This document shows positions 22,550 through 23,451 of a stretch of 23,451 nt of DNA, piece by piece. The notes below the pieces were generated by a model. That model ran no database searches. It was not told the DNA's origin and was given only the letters and a program-made list of their open reading frames with translations. A program made the position numbers and the translations under genes. Position 1 is the first letter of the stretch. Each line of letters opens with the position of its first letter. Origin of the DNA: a bacterium (GTDB taxonomy: Bacteria; Bacteroidota; Bacteroidia; Cytophagales; Thermonemataceae); NCBI GenBank assembly GCA_025362415.1, contig JANYGM010000469.1:1-23451 (forward strand), read 5' to 3'.

Positions 22550-22581
22550 CAAATATAAGAGTTTTATAGAATTTTTGCAAG
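22550..22581 (-). promoter_or_regulatory. Promoter of ftsK
   Basis: On the minus strand CTTG (22581-22578) is followed after 20 nt by TATATTTG (22557-22550), 22 bp before the ATG at 22527. The -7 box is perfect and the -33 has one mismatch. Confidence 0.65.
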
Positions 22582-22628
22582 TAATCACCACGTTTTGTTG
22601 TGTTGGAAATGGGTAAAACTTTCACGCC

Positions 22629-22659
22629 AAATCTAAATCAAGATAATTTATTTAGATTT
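22629..22659. promoter_or_regulatory. 10-bp inverted repeat upstream of ftsK
   Basis: AAATCTAAAT (22629-22638) and ATTTAGATTT (22650-22659) are perfect inverted repeats with an 11-bp gap, about 50 bp upstream of the ftsK -33 box. They could be an operator; no regulator is identified. Confidence 0.35.
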
Positions 22660-22762
22660 ATTCTAGATAAAAGAAGATAGTTGTTTGTTATTTTACTATT
22701 TTGCAATACGAGTGACAAAATTAAAACAAGTTATTTTTAACAGCAAAGATGCAAAGTGAAGG

Positions 22763-22816
22763 TGCAAAGAACGCAAAGAAATACAAAAAAACAGGAATAA
22801 CCTTGCGTTCTTTGCA
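22763..22816. repeat. Inverted repeat of the GCAAAGAACGCAAAG type
   Basis: TGCAAAGAACGCAAAG (22763-22778) pairs with CCTTGCGTTCTTTGCA (22801-22816) apart from one mismatch. Similar CGCAAAG-rich repeats are, as I recall, dispersed in Bacteroidota genomes. The right end overlaps the left target-site duplication of the MITE-like element. Confidence 0.6.
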
Positions 22817-22822
22817 ATGTAT

Positions 22823-22987
22823 TTTGCTACCGTACACTATTTGTTATTAGTGGTCTGTACCGTAGTGGAACGGAGGTCTGACCACTAATAACAAATAGTA
22901 AGTTCGTTTTAAAAAGGATTATGGTCAGACCTTCATTGCATTACGGTACAGACCACAATTCTTTTTAAAACAGTGTACGGTAGCAAA
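22823..22987. mobile_element. 165-bp MITE-like element with 9-bp target-site duplication
   Basis: The element has perfect 16-bp terminal inverted repeats (TTTGCTACCGTACACT at 22823-22838, complement at 22972-22987) and is flanked by GCAATGTAT at 22814-22822 and 22988-22996, a 9-bp direct repeat. Inside are two hairpins: arms 22839-22855/22880-22896 (17 bp, perfect) and 22906-22926/22951-22971 (19 of 21). Each has a 24-nt loop (22856-22879 and 22927-22950), and the two loops are complementary to each other at 20 of 24 positions. There is no coding sequence, so movement would need a transposase from elsewhere; the 9-bp duplication suits several IS families. Confidence 0.85.
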
Positions 22988-23030
22988 GCAATGTATTACT
23001 TAGTAATGAATTGTAAATAACTTCCTACTA

Positions 23031-23063
23031 AACTTTCCAAAAGTTTCCAACTTTTGGAAAGTT
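23031..23063. repeat. Perfect 13-bp stem-loop
   Basis: AACTTTCCAAAAG (23031-23043) and CTTTTGGAAAGTT (23051-23063) flank a 7-nt loop. There is no T-run. The TTTCCAAAA/TTTTGGAAA core recalls the nearby terminator hairpin at 23179-23211 and may be a relative of it. Confidence 0.5.
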
Positions 23064-23178
23064 ACGCCCAAAAACGCTTGTTTATTTTGGAAATTAGTAT
23101 CTTATTTCCAATACATTACTTAGTGAAGGAGAACACACAGAAAGACATCAAATAATCATAGAATAAAAAATATAAACT

Positions 23179-23212
23179 AAAAAGCCTTTCCAAAATTTGG
23201 AAAGGCTTTTTT
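23179..23212. terminator. Bidirectional terminator hairpin
   Basis: AAAAAGCCTTTCCAAA (23179-23194) and TTTGGAAAGGCTTTTT (23196-23211) form a long perfect stem with a T-run. No gene is visible immediately beside it; a 44-codon open run without a start codon ends about 40 bp before it and may be a decayed gene end. It is the third copy of the 6009/6869 hairpin family. Confidence 0.75.
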
Positions 23213-23254
23213 ATTGTATTATTTGTTGCTGTAAAAGTTTCGTTGCAAAAAAAG

Positions 23255-23280
23255 TGTAGGGTGCGACCCTTGTGGTAGGC
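23255..23280. repeat. Degenerate REP-like palindrome
   Basis: TAGGGTGCGACCCTTGTGGT resembles half of a dispersed bacterial repeat I recall as GGGGCAACCACAAGGGTTGC. Its pairing is imperfect. A shorter GGGTGCAACC occurs at about 10344. Confidence 0.4.
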
Positions 23281-23365
23281 TGTTTAGAAGGTTATACTAG
23301 ACTTCCCCCGCTTTTTGAATGAATGCAAAGAACAAACATCAAGCACTTAGAGTTTTCTGCACCGT

Positions 23366-23451
23366 CAGCTAAAGCAGACGGCAAAGATAAAAAAGTGAAC
23401 AGAAATATCTTTTTTCTGTATTTTTATTTCCATTGCCGTCTGCTTTAGCTG
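23366..23451. repeat. 19-bp inverted repeat pair at the window edge
   Basis: CAGCTAAAGCAGACGGCAA (23366-23384) is the exact complement of 23433-23451, with 48 bp of AT-rich DNA between. The right arm reaches the last base of the window, so the repeat may extend further; the base context ACCGT before the left arm would extend it if matched outside. Confidence 0.8.

Larger units (their letters stand above)
22528..23451. other. 924-bp intergenic region, repeat-rich, no supported gene
   Basis: Beyond the listed promoter, MITE-like element, hairpins and repeats I find no gene. The sequence from about 23027 to 23150 is open in one plus frame (ending ENTQKDIK-stop) but has no start codon or recognisable domain. 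The motif ATTACTTAGT occurs twice (22996 and 23117 areas). Confidence 0.6.

Noticed and set aside
23027..23150. Open run ending ENTQKDIK before the terminator at 23179
   Set aside because: There is no start codon, only about 44 codons, and it crosses a perfect stem-loop; no domain is recognisable.

Overview
The window looks like a piece of an AT-rich Bacteroidota chromosome, most likely from the Cytophagales (a Bernardetia/Flexibacter-like bacterium; the genus is a guess). The reasons are: promoters of the Bacteroidota type (TTTG, about 20 nt, then TAnnTTTG) upstream of several genes; almost no Shine-Dalgarno sites; paired kinase/FHA/VWA signalling proteins; a White-type ABC exporter with a TerB-like N-terminus; and many short palindromic repeats between and inside genes. 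There are no rRNA, tRNA or CRISPR features and no complete insertion sequence.

Layout. 1-1865 (minus): a truncated membrane-anchored VWA protein and, upstream in the same operon, a zinc-ribbon/FHA protein. 2063-5995 (plus): a single-chain type IIG restriction-modification enzyme, with a GC-rich palindromic repeat inserted in frame. 6173-6748 (plus): a small cytoplasmic protein resembling an immunity protein. 6927-10106 (minus): a large ABC exporter. 10107-11005: non-coding, with nested inverted repeats. 11006-13272: an XRE regulator divergent from three small exported proteins. 13323-15819: a Ser/Thr kinase with extracellular SH3 domains, followed by a Fic/antitoxin pair lying between two copies of a 21-bp repeat that duplicates the kinase 3' end. 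15981-17978: an SDR oxidoreductase and its AraC-type regulator between two copies of a 34-bp terminator repeat. 17989-19496: a small conserved-looking protein and an LD-carboxypeptidase that is preceded by an inverted heptamer array and carries an in-frame tandem repeat. 19579-22527 (minus): FtsK. 22528-23451: non-coding and rich in repeats, including a 165-bp MITE-like element with a 9-bp target-site duplication.

How they fit together. The kinase and the FHA/VWA pair could form one phosphothreonine signalling route. The R-M enzyme, the Imm-like protein and the Fic/antitoxin cassette are typical accessory defence or conflict genes. FtsK and LD-carboxypeptidase are core division and peptidoglycan-recycling functions. 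The strongest leads are the convergent Fic/VbhA-like pair and its flanking repeats, the MITE with two mutually complementary hairpin loops, the heptamer array abutting the ldcA start, and the GC-rich palindromes that have become coding sequence in two unrelated enzymes.
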